From assembly GCA_944324625.1 (NCBI GenBank), contig CALUWZ010000001.1, positions 1-28,591 on the forward strand: 28,591 bases of DNA. The letters run 5' to 3'. A program made the translations under genes and the position numbers. The DNA comes from an uncultured Mailhella sp. (lineage in GTDB: Bacteria > Desulfobacterota > Desulfovibrionia > Desulfovibrionales > Desulfovibrionaceae). The notes beneath the pieces were generated by a model. The model saw only the letters and a list, made by a program, of their open reading frames with translations. It was not told the DNA's origin and made no database searches. Shown in pieces: positions 15,962 through 23,511 of the stretch (the stretch's first letter is position 1; every line of letters starts with the position of its first letter).

Positions 15962-16108
15962 GTTAATCCAAGTCAAAAAAATGAAAATGAGGAAATTTAT
16001 GCCGAAAAAAAGATTCAATTAAACAAAATAAATTTATAACACTTTTATTTTCAAAGATATTATTTATTTTTGAACAAATATTGCATATTTTTTGCGGAGG
16101 GAAAATTT

Positions 16109-16399
16109 ATGAGTACGCTTTATTATGATTTCAGCCAAAAGAATACCGCAGCTGATGCAGATGCACTTTTTTCCGATGATTCATTTTCTGCTCCCGAGCT
16201 TATGCAGAATGTCTGCGCAGGACAAGACGCTCAATATATTATCCGCAAAAGAGCAATGATTTTGGATTTATGGAATTTGCAGCCTGAAAAGCCAATTTCC
16301 GTCAAAGAAAAAAATTTATTTTTTGATTTGCCTATAATTATTGACAATTCAAAAGAATTTTCTTTTTCATGCATGGAGCGTGCCATTCCCGTTCAATAA
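16109..16399 (+). CDS. Hypothetical small protein (96 aa)
   Basis: I do not recognise this protein. It has 96 residues, an acidic, polar N-terminal half (DADALFSDDSF) and a central basic stretch IIRKRAMILDLW, with no signal peptide or membrane helix. Cysteines occur at about 36 and 88 without a pairing motif. ATG 16109 is well supported by the ribosome site GGAGGG seven bases upstream; a TTG at 16070 in the same frame lacks one. It is followed by a 79-base gap and the glutaredoxin-like gene on the same strand, so cotranscription is possible. The good ribosome site and clean frame make it a likely real gene of unknown function. Confidence 0.7.
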   Translation: MSTLYYDFSQKNTAADADALFSDDSFSAPELMQNVCAGQDAQYIIRKRAMILDLWNLQPEKPISVKEKNLFFDLPIIIDNSKEFSFSCMERAIPVQ

Positions 16400-16478
16400 T
16401 TATTGATATTTTCACTATACATTCTTTTGGCTTTGTGATAATTAGGACAAAACAGTATGAGTCAAGGAGTATGGTGCT

Positions 16479-16904
16479 ATGACAAATGGCATGCTTGTTG
16501 TTATAGGGGTATTATTTATTGCAGCGATACTTGCAGGGGTTATTTCCAAAAAAAACAACAAAAAAAATCATGACGAACACGGAATTCCTTTCGGCAAGGA
16601 AGAAAATTTCGCTTTGGCGATTGAACCGTGCAAAGACGGAAAACCGCTCATGTATGACCTTACAACCTGCCGTCATTGCGTGCGTGTTCAGGATTATTTG
16701 ACAAAACACGGCGTTGAGTTCAATGATGTGCTGGTAGACAGATATATAGGCAAAGCAAGGGAAGAAATCCTCACAAAGTTAAAAACCTACAATCCGAAAG
16801 CATCTTTTCCCACGGTGGTTTTTCCTGACGGTTCAGTTGTTATCGGATATCGTGAAGCTGTTCTGCTTGAAGCCGTACAAAACTACAAAAAATCTCAAAA
16901 TTAG
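16479..16904 (+). CDS. Membrane-anchored glutaredoxin-like protein
   Basis: A 141-residue protein with an N-terminal hydrophobic helix (about 5-22) followed by a lysine-rich stretch KKNNKKN. By the positive-inside rule the C-terminal domain faces the cytoplasm. That domain (about 50-137) is thioredoxin-fold of the glutaredoxin class: LMYDLTTCRHCVRVQDYL contains the CRHC dithiol site at 64-67, and SFPTVVFPDGS the cis-proline loop. The redox partner is unknown. The start is set by an AAGGAG ribosome site 9 bases before ATG 16479. The Sel1-repeat gene follows after 9 bases, suggesting a two-gene unit. Confidence 0.85.
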   Translation: MTNGMLVVIGVLFIAAILAGVISKKNNKKNHDEHGIPFGKEENFALAIEPCKDGKPLMYDLTTCRHCVRVQDYLTKHGVEFNDVLVDRYIGKAREEILTKLKTYNPKASFPTVVFPDGSVVIGYREAVLLEAVQNYKKSQN

Positions 16905-16913
16905 GATACGGAA

Positions 16914-17624
16914 ATGGAATTTTCCTCTCAAAACGAAGAAAAACAATTTAAAAAATGGGTGAAAGAATCACCGTTCAATCAAATTTCCCAAGAAACATTC
17001 AAGTTTACCGCACCTGAAGACGAAAAACTCCTTGAACTTTTCAGAGAAGACAAAAACCTGATTAAACAAAAACACTTTATTTCCTTTGAAGAATTTTACA
17101 AAGAAAGCTTTATGCCGTTTTTGCCTCTTTCTTTGACGGAAGAAGAAGAAAAAGTTTTAAGCGCCCTTACATGGCGCTATATTTCCCAAAAAATCGAGGC
17201 TATGAACAAAGTATTAAAGCATGCCTATGATTTATTGGATAAAAACGAAGGCGCAAAAGCCTTGGAACATATCAAAAATTTAGCTGATGCCGGACACCCC
17301 GAAGCCTGCTACCTTATGGCGGCTTTTTGCATGCAGGGCCAGCTTATCCCGAGAGATGCAAAAACCATTCTTGATTATGCTGACAAAGCTATGCGCTACG
17401 TCAGCCATCCGAGAACAAATATTTTATTGGCAGGCCTTTATTATGAGGGGTACGGCGTAGAACGCGATACAAGAAAAGCCGTTTCGCTTATTTTGGACGC
17501 TGAACGTCATGCAAATGAAGATCCCCATGTTTATTCAATGCTTGCAGAATATTATCAGGACGGTTATATTGTTAACCGCGATGTGGAAAAAGCTGCCATA
17601 TATGCCTATAAGGCCGATGCATAA
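16914..17624 (+). CDS. Sel1-like repeat protein
   Basis: A 236-residue, probably cytosolic protein. The N-terminal 100 residues are charged and helical with no recognised domain. From about 108 there are Sel1/TPR-like helix pairs: ALEHIKNLADAGHPEACYLMAAFCMQG, then a degenerate repeat around DYADKAMRY, LAGLYYEGYGVERDTRKAVSLI and LAEYYQDGYIVNRDVEKAAIYA. The G-x-G-V-x-R-D-x-x-K-A pattern is the Sel1 hallmark. Such proteins act as scaffolds for protein-protein contacts; no partner can be named. The ribosome site is AGGATACGGA-like, just after the glutaredoxin stop. A strong terminator follows. Confidence 0.83.
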   Translation: MEFSSQNEEKQFKKWVKESPFNQISQETFKFTAPEDEKLLELFREDKNLIKQKHFISFEEFYKESFMPFLPLSLTEEEEKVLSALTWRYISQKIEAMNKVLKHAYDLLDKNEGAKALEHIKNLADAGHPEACYLMAAFCMQGQLIPRDAKTILDYADKAMRYVSHPRTNILLAGLYYEGYGVERDTRKAVSLILDAERHANEDPHVYSMLAEYYQDGYIVNRDVEKAAIYAYKADA

Positions 17625-17642
17625 AATTTTTTTTATAATCTT

Positions 17643-17672
17643 AAAAAAGCAGCGCAACAGCTGCTTTTTTTT
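17643..17672. terminator. Strong bidirectional terminator between Sel1 and Nudix genes
   Basis: The stem with core AGCAGC-type pairing (A-run plus GCAGC at 17643-17653, GCTGC plus T-run at 17660-17670) has a 6-base loop GCAACA. The A-run on one side and T-run on the other serve both of the converging genes. Confidence 0.88.
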
Positions 17673-17699
17673 GTACCTGAAACATACCAATCGGGCAAA

Positions 17700-18269
17700 T
17701 TACTTATACAGCCAGTTTGCCCTGTAAGCCCATGTTATAATAGGATTGAACATTTCGGGATTAAAAGACAAAAGTCCCTCAAATTCTTCTTTGTCAATGA
17801 ACATGGCATCCTGTATTGTTTCTTCGTTATAAAGAAATGTTTTGTTTGCGGAGTTTATTCCGTAGTACGGACCTGCCAAAAATACCGTTGCCTGCACATA
17901 ACTGTCTTCCTGAAGATAGGGCAGCGTGGCAATTTCTTTCATGGCTATGCTGTCGTCAATAAAAAAATGCTTTTCAAGCTCTCTGTACGCCGTACCTTCT
18001 GCGCTCTCTCCCGCATATACAATACCGTAACAGGGAAATTCCCACAGCACATTTTTTTGTTCGCTCTTTTTTTTCACCAGCAATATTTTATTTTTTCTGT
18101 CTTTCAGCACAACAAAAATAATGCGGTGGTGCATTTTTTTCTTCTTTACAATATGCTCGGGCATAAGTAAAAAAGGACTGCCGGCATTGTCCGTTATTTC
18201 TACAAGGCTCATTCTTGCGGCAATATCAAGGTCATAAGGACAGTCGTCAAATTGTTTGGAGTCATGCAT
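17700..18269 (-). CDS. Nudix-fold protein with degenerate Nudix box
   Basis: A 189-residue protein of the Nudix fold. The N-terminal MSLVEITDNAGSPFLLMPEH and HHRIIFVVLKDRKNKILLVKK resemble the IPP-isomerase-like and YfcD-like Nudix group. The Nudix box spans 82-104: Gly 82, Glu 88, Arg 96 and Glu 97 are present, but the two following metal-ligand glutamates are Lys 100 and His 101, and the late Gly is Phe 103. Loss of these residues argues against ordinary diphosphate hydrolysis, so a binding or regulatory role, or decay, is possible. ATG at 18269-18267 has an AAGGAA ribosome site; a TTG ten codons upstream is less likely. The gene diverges from rimI with overlapping start codons. Confidence 0.8.
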   Translation of the reverse strand: MHDSKQFDDCPYDLDIAARMSLVEITDNAGSPFLLMPEHIVKKKKMHHRIIFVVLKDRKNKILLVKKKSEQKNVLWEFPCYGIVYAGESAEGTAYRELEKHFFIDDSIAMKEIATLPYLQEDSYVQATVFLAGPYYGINSANKTFLYNEETIQDAMFIDKEEFEGLLSFNPEMFNPIITWAYRANWLYK

Positions 18270-18711
18270 GAAAATTTCCTTAAAATATCCTGTTGTCAAA
18301 TTGGAAGAAAAACATCTGCAAAGTACGGCAGAACTGGAAAAAAACTGCTTTCCCTGCCCGTGGAATGAAGAACAGTTCCGTCATGCCATGGAAGACCAAT
18401 TTACCGAACTCTACGGCATCTGTACGGAAGAAAACAATGTCATTGCCTATTTGCTTTGTTCCGTAGTGGGCGATTATGCCGAAATTTTAAATATTGCCAC
18501 CGATGAAAAATTTCGGCGCCAAGGTCTTGCCGAAACATTGCTGACCTATTGGACAGGACTCGAACATATCCAAAACAGGCAGATTATCCTTGAGGTCAGG
18601 GCAAAAAACCTGCCAGCACAAAAATTATACGAAAAATTCGGCTTCAAGCAAATCCATGTCCGCAAAAATTATTACCAAGACGACGACGCTCTTGTCATGG
18701 AACGGAATTAA
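18268..18711 (+). CDS. rimI: Ribosomal-protein-alanine N-acetyltransferase RimI-like (GNAT)
   Basis: A 147-residue GNAT acetyltransferase resembling RimI, which acetylates the N-terminal alanine of ribosomal protein S18 with acetyl-CoA. Signatures are LEKNCFPCPWNEEQF near 23-37, the acetyl-CoA loop RRQGLAETLL, EVRAKNLPAQKLYEKFGF, and the C-terminal RKNYYQDDDALVMER in which the conserved Tyr and acidic residues line the active site. ATG 18268 has a GGAG ribosome site with 6-base spacing. The neighbour upstream is the divergent Nudix gene, sharing two bases with this start codon. Substrate identity is by family similarity only. Confidence 0.9.
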   Translation: MKISLKYPVVKLEEKHLQSTAELEKNCFPCPWNEEQFRHAMEDQFTELYGICTEENNVIAYLLCSVVGDYAEILNIATDEKFRRQGLAETLLTYWTGLEHIQNRQIILEVRAKNLPAQKLYEKFGFKQIHVRKNYYQDDDALVMERN

Positions 18712-18742
18712 AAACAGAAAAAATTTTCTTTCGCTCTGTTTT
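18711..18742. terminator. Possible terminator between convergent rimI and recN
   Basis: AAAACAGA (18711-18718) pairs with TCTGTTTT (18735-18742) across a 16-base loop in the 50-base convergent gap. The stem is AT-rich and the + strand T-run is short, so this is a weaker candidate than the others. Confidence 0.4.
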
Positions 18743-18761
18743 CTGAAACCGAAAACAAGCA

Positions 18762-20354
18762 TTATTCAATGCCTGCCATACGCTCCAATTCCTGTTTTCT
18801 TTGCTCATCATTGAGACGGACGCAGCGGCTGTATGTTTCGTCATCAAGAAATTCTTTGGTAATTTTAAAATGATTTCTGCCGCGCATGGCAAGCTGGGGC
18901 CAATGCGTGATAAGAAGCATCTGCCGCTTTTCCGCCAAAGCGGAAAGACGCTCTGCCACACGGTTAAGTGTTATGCCGCCGACCCCCGCATCCACTTCGT
19001 CAAAAATCAGGGTTGCATCTTCATGCTGGGACTGCTGCAAACCGATTACAGCAAGCAAAAAGCGGGAAAGTTCGCCGCCTGAAGCAATTTTGTCAAGAGG
19101 CTGCGGATTTTGTCCGGGGTTTGGCGCCCACAAAAGATGCACGGTTTTTTCCATGCACGGTTCCAGTCCGCCTTTATTGATGTCATGTTCTTTAACTTCA
19201 GGAATAACCTGAACTTTTTCGGAAAAACCAAGTCCGCCGAGTTCCTTTTCCAAAGCCCTGCAAAAAACTTGGGCTGCCTTTTCCCTTGCTGCATTTGTTT
19301 TTGCCAAAATATCCTGCAGAGCATGGGTAAGCTCTTTTTCCTTTTTTTCGATATTATGTATATCAAGGCTACAGGCATCAAGAAAAGAAAGATTTTCTTC
19401 AATTTCTTCTTTAAGGTTTACAATCTGCTCTATGCTTCGGTTCAGCCTGCGCTTGAGCTGTGCAAGTTTATACAGACGGGCTTCTATATCATTCAGACTC
19501 ATGTCACTGTCAATATCGGGAGTCGGCACGGTGCGGAATTTTGCACTTAAATCCTTAACTTCTTCCTGAAAATTAAGAAGACTTTCATAAGCGCTGTCCA
19601 TATCATGGTCAAAGTCCGTATCTTTGGTCAAAGAATAAAGAATACGCTCCAAGTGATTGAGCTGAGCGGTAAGCCCGCCGGAACCGTCGGAACCGAACAA
19701 AATTTCCAAGCCCTCGTCATAGGACTGCTGTATGTGGTCAATGCTTTTAAACTGCTGACGCAAATTTTCCAAATTTTCTTCTTCGCCAAGTTCGGGATTG
19801 ACTTTTTCAATTTCCGCCTGCTGCATTTCCAAAAGCTCTCTTTTGTCTTTCAGCGTTTCAATTTTGGCAAGCAGCGTATTTTTTTCCTGTACGCAGGCTT
19901 TGAGCGCTTTATGGAGTTCTTCTTTTTTTACTATCAGGCTCTTGTCTTCAATAAAATCATCAACAAGCGCAGCCTGAAAACTTTGCTGCAGAAGACGCTG
20001 CTGACCGTGCTGTCCCACATGCAGAATCAAAAGCGGACGCAGTTCTTTTACTGCTTCCTGCGAGCTGACATTGCCGTTCAGAAAAAATCTGCTTCTGCCT
20101 GTTTCGGCCAAAAGTTCGCGGCGGAGCATATATTCTGTGTCACCAAGATAAAAAATTGCCTCAACCTGCGCTTTTTCTTTGCCTTTGCGCACCATATCGG
20201 CGCTTAATTTTTCACCCAGCAAAAATTGGATCGCCTTCAAAATAAATGTCTTGCCCGCACCTGTTTCCCCTGTCAGCACATTCATGCCCTTGGTGAAGTC
20301 AAGCTCTGTGTCATCGATTAAAGCTAAATCACGAATTCTCAAATATTCCAGCAT
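18762..20354 (-). CDS. recN: DNA repair protein RecN
   Basis: RecN is an SMC-like ATPase that acts early in double-strand-break repair. The 530-residue protein has the N-terminal LRIRDLALIDDTELDF and Walker A GETGAGKT (29-36), a long central coiled coil of Glu, Lys and Gln-rich heptads (about 150-360), and the C-terminal ASGGELSRFLLAVIGL signature followed by Walker B TLIFDEVDAGVGG. The length is slightly below E. coli RecN (553). ATG has a GAGG ribosome site and starts 14 bases after the dppC-like stop, making it the last gene of the RdgC-permease unit. No LexA-type site was recognised in front of it, consistent with an internal operon position. Confidence 0.96.
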   Translation of the reverse strand: MLEYLRIRDLALIDDTELDFTKGMNVLTGETGAGKTFILKAIQFLLGEKLSADMVRKGKEKAQVEAIFYLGDTEYMLRRELLAETGRSRFFLNGNVSSQEAVKELRPLLILHVGQHGQQRLLQQSFQAALVDDFIEDKSLIVKKEELHKALKACVQEKNTLLAKIETLKDKRELLEMQQAEIEKVNPELGEEENLENLRQQFKSIDHIQQSYDEGLEILFGSDGSGGLTAQLNHLERILYSLTKDTDFDHDMDSAYESLLNFQEEVKDLSAKFRTVPTPDIDSDMSLNDIEARLYKLAQLKRRLNRSIEQIVNLKEEIEENLSFLDACSLDIHNIEKKEKELTHALQDILAKTNAAREKAAQVFCRALEKELGGLGFSEKVQVIPEVKEHDINKGGLEPCMEKTVHLLWAPNPGQNPQPLDKIASGGELSRFLLAVIGLQQSQHEDATLIFDEVDAGVGGITLNRVAERLSALAEKRQMLLITHWPQLAMRGRNHFKITKEFLDDETYSRCVRLNDEQRKQELERMAGIE

Positions 20355-20368
20355 AGCAACCTCACAGG

Positions 20369-21193
20369 TCAGCGTTGTTTCAATCGCGGGTCAAGTATAT
20401 CACGCAAACTTTCGCCAAGCAAATTATATCCGAGCACGGTAATGAAAATGGCCAGTCCGGGAAAGAGAGACAGCCACGGTGCATTGGTCAGCACGTCTTT
20501 TCCGTCAAGCAGAATGTTTCCCCAGCTCGGATCGGGCGGCTGAACGCCAAGTCCCAGAAAACTGAGGGAAGATTCCACCAAAATTGCGCCTGCAGTGCCC
20601 AAAGTCGCAGAAACAAGCACGGGCGCCAGTGTATTGGGCAGGATATGGACGCATAAAATTCTCATTTTGCCTGCCCCTGACAGTTTAGCTGCTGAAATAA
20701 AGTCTCTTTCGCGCATGGACAGGGTTTCGGCACGCACCAAACGGGCAAGCCCGGTCCATGAAGTAAAGCCGATAACAATCATAATATTTATGACGCTCGG
20801 TTCCAAAAAGGCAATAACGGCCAAAATAAGAAAAAAAGACGGAAAACAAAGCATGATATCAACAATACGCATAATTATTTCATCAATCATTCCGCCGAAA
20901 TATCCTGAAATAAGACCCAGCGTGACGCCTATCAGCGAGGAAATGCCCACAGCAATAAAGCCTACCCACAAAGAAACCCGTGCCCCGTATAAAAGACGGG
21001 TAAAAATATCACGTCCCACGGCATCTGTTCCCATAATATGCTCGGCACAGGGCGCAAAAAGCATTTTGTCAAGATTTTGTTCCGTAGGGGTATAGGGCGT
21101 CAGATAAGGAGCAAAAACCGCCAGAAAAGCCATGGTCAGCACTATGGCAAGTCCGAGGAAAAGCAAAAAGTTGCGTTTCAGTTTCAAAAACAT
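20369..21193 (-). CDS. Dipeptide/oligopeptide ABC transporter permease, DppC/OppC type
   Basis: A 274-residue inner-membrane permease of the DppC/OppC class. It has the short N-terminal helix and the family segment HIMGTDAVGRDIFTRLLYGAR (split here: HIMGTDAVGRD then IFTRLLYGAR), about six membrane helices, and the EAA loop LSGAGKMRILCVHILPNT that docks the ATPase. The C-terminus DPRLKQR is typical. It follows the DppB-like gene after 9 bases. No ATPase (DppD/F) or binding protein is encoded in the window, so the substrate (dipeptide, oligopeptide or nickel) cannot be assigned. Confidence 0.93.
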   Translation of the reverse strand: MFLKLKRNFLLFLGLAIVLTMAFLAVFAPYLTPYTPTEQNLDKMLFAPCAEHIMGTDAVGRDIFTRLLYGARVSLWVGFIAVGISSLIGVTLGLISGYFGGMIDEIIMRIVDIMLCFPSFFLILAVIAFLEPSVINIMIVIGFTSWTGLARLVRAETLSMRERDFISAAKLSGAGKMRILCVHILPNTLAPVLVSATLGTAGAILVESSLSFLGLGVQPPDPSWGNILLDGKDVLTNAPWLSLFPGLAIFITVLGYNLLGESLRDILDPRLKQR

Positions 21194-21202
21194 GGCTTGT
21201 CC

Positions 21203-22204
21203 TTATTTTGGGCTGTGCAGGGAAATTCTCGGGTCTGCAAGTTTATAACAGAAATCTGCCAGCAAATTGCCTGCAAGGGTCAGCACGGCACCAAAAACCA
21301 AATTCCCCATTATAAGGGGATAATCCCGCGCCATAACCGCACCGTAAAAGAGCTGGCCGAGCCCGGGCAGAGCAAAAATGCTTTCAATGATGACACTGCC
21401 GCCGATAAGTCCCGGAACAGAAAGGCCGAGCAGGGTAATAACGGGAAGCAGGGCATTTCGAAGGGCATGCTTGTAAATAACACAGCGTTTGGTAAGCCCC
21501 TTGGCTTTAGCAGTCAAAATATAATCCTGACGCAGCACTTCCAGCATGGAAGAGCGCAGAAAACGGGAAGTGCCTGCAATGGCGCCGACGGTGGAAACAA
21601 GAACTGGCAGGAATAAATGCCTTGCAACGTCAAAGCATTTTCCCCAGAAGGAAAGTTCCTGAAAATCAAGCCCCGTAATGCCTGATATGGGCAAAATGCC
21701 GTGTTCTATGCCAAGATACATCATAAGCAGCAGGGCAAGCCAAAAGCCGGGCATGGCAAAACCCAGAAAAACCAAAAACGTAAAAAGCTTGTCTATGAAT
21801 TTTCCCTGATGAACGGCAGAAATAATGCCGATCGGCAAAGCAATGACAAGTGCAAGCAAAAGGGAAGTGACATTCAGTCCCACGGTGAGGGGAAGCCGTT
21901 CCATAATTTTGTCAAGCACAGGCCTGCCGTCGCCCGAAAGGGAATTGCCGAAATCAAACTGCACCAGTCTTGAAAACCAGTCAAAATACTGCTCATAAAC
22001 AGGCTTATCAAGTCCGTACAGCGCATTGAGCTTTGCCCTGTACGCCTCATTGACAAGAGGATTCAGGCTTGTCTGCATGTCCGTCGGCGAACCGGGGGCA
22101 AGGTGCATAACAAAAAAGCTGATAAGGGTAATGCCTGTAAAAATAAGAAATACCCACAACAGTTTTTTGATGAAATACCAAACAGCATGCATGGAAAAAA
22201 GCAA
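21203..22204 (-). CDS. Dipeptide/oligopeptide ABC transporter permease, DppB/OppB type
   Basis: A 333-residue permease with about six membrane helices. It has the DppB signatures SFFVMHLAPGSPTD near 29-42, a large periplasmic loop, MPGFWLALLLMMYL, the EAA loop TAKAKGLTKRCVIYKHALRNAL, and the ending NLLADFCYKLADPRI. The TTG at 22204 is preferred because AAGGGAG lies 8 bases upstream and it falls 3 bases after the previous stop; the in-frame ATG at 22192 has no ribosome site. It forms a heterodimeric channel with the following DppC-like protein by family knowledge. Confidence 0.92.
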   Translation of the reverse strand: MLFSMHAVWYFIKKLLWVFLIFTGITLISFFVMHLAPGSPTDMQTSLNPLVNEAYRAKLNALYGLDKPVYEQYFDWFSRLVQFDFGNSLSGDGRPVLDKIMERLPLTVGLNVTSLLLALVIALPIGIISAVHQGKFIDKLFTFLVFLGFAMPGFWLALLLMMYLGIEHGILPISGITGLDFQELSFWGKCFDVARHLFLPVLVSTVGAIAGTSRFLRSSMLEVLRQDYILTAKAKGLTKRCVIYKHALRNALLPVITLLGLSVPGLIGGSVIIESIFALPGLGQLFYGAVMARDYPLIMGNLVFGAVLTLAGNLLADFCYKLADPRISLHSPK

Positions 22205-22207
22205 GTA

Positions 22208-22759
22208 TTATGCTCCCTTGGATATATCGTGATTGATCCAGTCGTTTACGGCACGCACTTCTTCGTCCCATGCGTTTTGGTTCAGCCGCACACTCAAAAA
22301 TTGTTTATACACTTCGTCAAGAAGTGCCAAGCCTTCAGAAATAAACTGCATTTTTATGTAAAACGTTGCGTCTTCGTCTTCTTCGTTTTCTTCCGCTTTG
22401 GCAATGGCAGGGGTTTTGAATGAATTTAAGCAAAAATCCTCTGCTTTCAAAGAAACCTGCCAGTTCATTTCATCTTTATAAAAACTTACCAGAGCGCGCA
22501 CAACTTTTTTTCCAGTGGAAAGTCCAAGCCTTGCTTCACGAAGAGGTGAAAAAGAACCCGATACGGAAGCCGTTTCCTGATGTTCCCCTTCGCCGCCGCG
22601 GACAACCAAACGCTGCTCTATGCGTACATGAAAAGCGCCGTCACCGTCAGTCATGCGAAAAAGACCGTCGGCATATTCGCTTCTGTACCAAAGCCATGTC
22701 AAAAATTCCTGCCCCAACAAAATATCAATATTATCGCCAAGATATGGTGCTTCAGCCAT
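22208..22759 (-). CDS. Likely C-terminal half of a split RdgC
   Basis: A 183-residue cytosolic protein. By eye it follows the E. coli RdgC C-terminal region: NIDILLGQEFLTWLW resembles NPIELTLTEWV, and LSTGKKVVRALVSFYKDE resembles EAGKVVTKLALDW, followed by an acidic linker and a C-terminal helix FISEGLALLDEVYKQFL. It is encoded immediately downstream of the N-terminal-half gene, 41 bases away and in a different frame. It has its own ATG with an AAGGAAA ribosome site, so it is a separate cistron. If the assignment holds, RdgC activity would need both chains. The alternative is an unrelated conserved partner of unknown function. Confidence 0.6.
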   Translation of the reverse strand: MAEAPYLGDNIDILLGQEFLTWLWYRSEYADGLFRMTDGDGAFHVRIEQRLVVRGGEGEHQETASVSGSFSPLREARLGLSTGKKVVRALVSFYKDEMNWQVSLKAEDFCLNSFKTPAIAKAEENEEDEDATFYIKMQFISEGLALLDEVYKQFLSVRLNQNAWDEEVRAVNDWINHDISKGA

Positions 22760-22800
22760 GTATGTTTCCTTTTAAAAACGTAATAAAATCAATACAAAAA

Positions 22801-23421
22801 TCAGTCAATGTTAAAAACTGTAGGTTCCAGGGCATCCAGTCTGTCCTCACAGCCTTCACCCAAAATATTCTGAGCAAGAGTGTAGGGGAGTATTTGTTCA
22901 ATGCCCACATCAAAGCTTCTGACAAAATATTCGCTGAACAAATCCAAGACCTTGCGCTGTGTTGAAGCAAAATATACGGTTTTATGGGCATAATCCCAAA
23001 TAACCTCAAAAACGGCAGGAACAGGCAGGGTTCTTGCACGCAGCTTCAGCTTTACCTGTTCGATGAGTTCTTTTTTTCTGTCCTTGCTGATATATTTTTT
23101 GCCAAGTTCCGCAAGTTTCTGTTCTTCTTCACGCAATGCCATGGTAACGTATTTTTTGATAATTGCAGGCGCAACACGGCGGGTGTCAAGCCGAAAGGCA
23201 AAAACAACAAATTCACTTTTGCGGGGGCTTGATTCGGAAAACGACGTATCCAGCATATCATCAAAGCTTGTCCAGCCGTAAGCGCGCTCGTCGGCAATAT
23301 CGTCAATGTCTGTAATGGCAAATTTTCTTAATACGTCTTCAATGTTGTCATAAATTTCAGGTTTCACGTCATCAAGAACTTTAAAACGCGTAAAACTTGT
23401 GCTTGATTTGAGAAAGCTCAT
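22801..23421 (-). CDS. RdgC-like protein, N-terminal half
   Basis: A 206-residue protein resembling the first two thirds of RdgC, a ring-forming DNA-binding protein that modulates RecA-mediated recombination. Matches include the Gly-Trp near residue 48 (AYGWTSF), EFVVFAFRLDTRRVAPAIIK with the xRxxxRxxPxxxIK pattern of RdgC, a Lys/Glu-rich helix REEEQKLAELGKKYISKDRK, and ARTLPVPAVFEVIWDY. E. coli RdgC has 303 residues; this protein stops where the C-terminal domain should begin and the next gene appears to supply it. The ATG has an AAGGGG ribosome site. A promoter with an overlapping palindrome precedes it. Confidence 0.72.
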   Translation of the reverse strand: MSFLKSSTSFTRFKVLDDVKPEIYDNIEDVLRKFAITDIDDIADERAYGWTSFDDMLDTSFSESSPRKSEFVVFAFRLDTRRVAPAIIKKYVTMALREEEQKLAELGKKYISKDRKKELIEQVKLKLRARTLPVPAVFEVIWDYAHKTVYFASTQRKVLDLFSEYFVRSFDVGIEQILPYTLAQNILGEGCEDRLDALEPTVFNID

Positions 23422-23444
23422 AAGAACCCCTTATATTTTTTATC

Positions 23445-23460
23445 ACAGTAATTTTACTGT
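23445..23460. promoter_or_regulatory. Palindromic operator-like site over the rdgC -10
   Basis: The inverted repeat ACAGTAATTTTACTGT has perfect 7-bp arms and a 2-base spacer. It contains the proposed -10 hexamer of the - strand promoter, where a repressor would block RNA polymerase. It does not follow the E. coli LexA half-site order (CTGT then ACAG). Confidence 0.45.
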
Positions 23461-23479
23461 ATTAGCACTTTTCGCGCAA
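23451..23479 (-). promoter_or_regulatory. Candidate sigma70 promoter of the rdgC-permease-recN unit
   Basis: Read on the - strand, TTGCGC (23474-23479) is spaced exactly 17 bases from TAAAAT (23451-23456). The predicted start gives a leader of about 20-25 bases before the ATG at 23421. Confidence 0.45.
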
Positions 23480-23511
23480 GATTAAAAAAAAAGTTTTTTT
23501 TGCTTAAGTTT

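Noticed and set aside
15981..16022. A 13-codon basic leader-peptide-like frame (MKMRKFMPKKRFN) with a GAGGA ribosome site before its internal ATG, upstream of the unknown small gene.
   Set aside because: Such a short frame is easily found in A-rich DNA, and no attenuator hairpin follows it.
22420..22965. A 181-codon + strand frame antisense to the two RdgC-half genes.
   Set aside because: It runs through both sense genes, lacks any recognisable motif and has no ribosome site.
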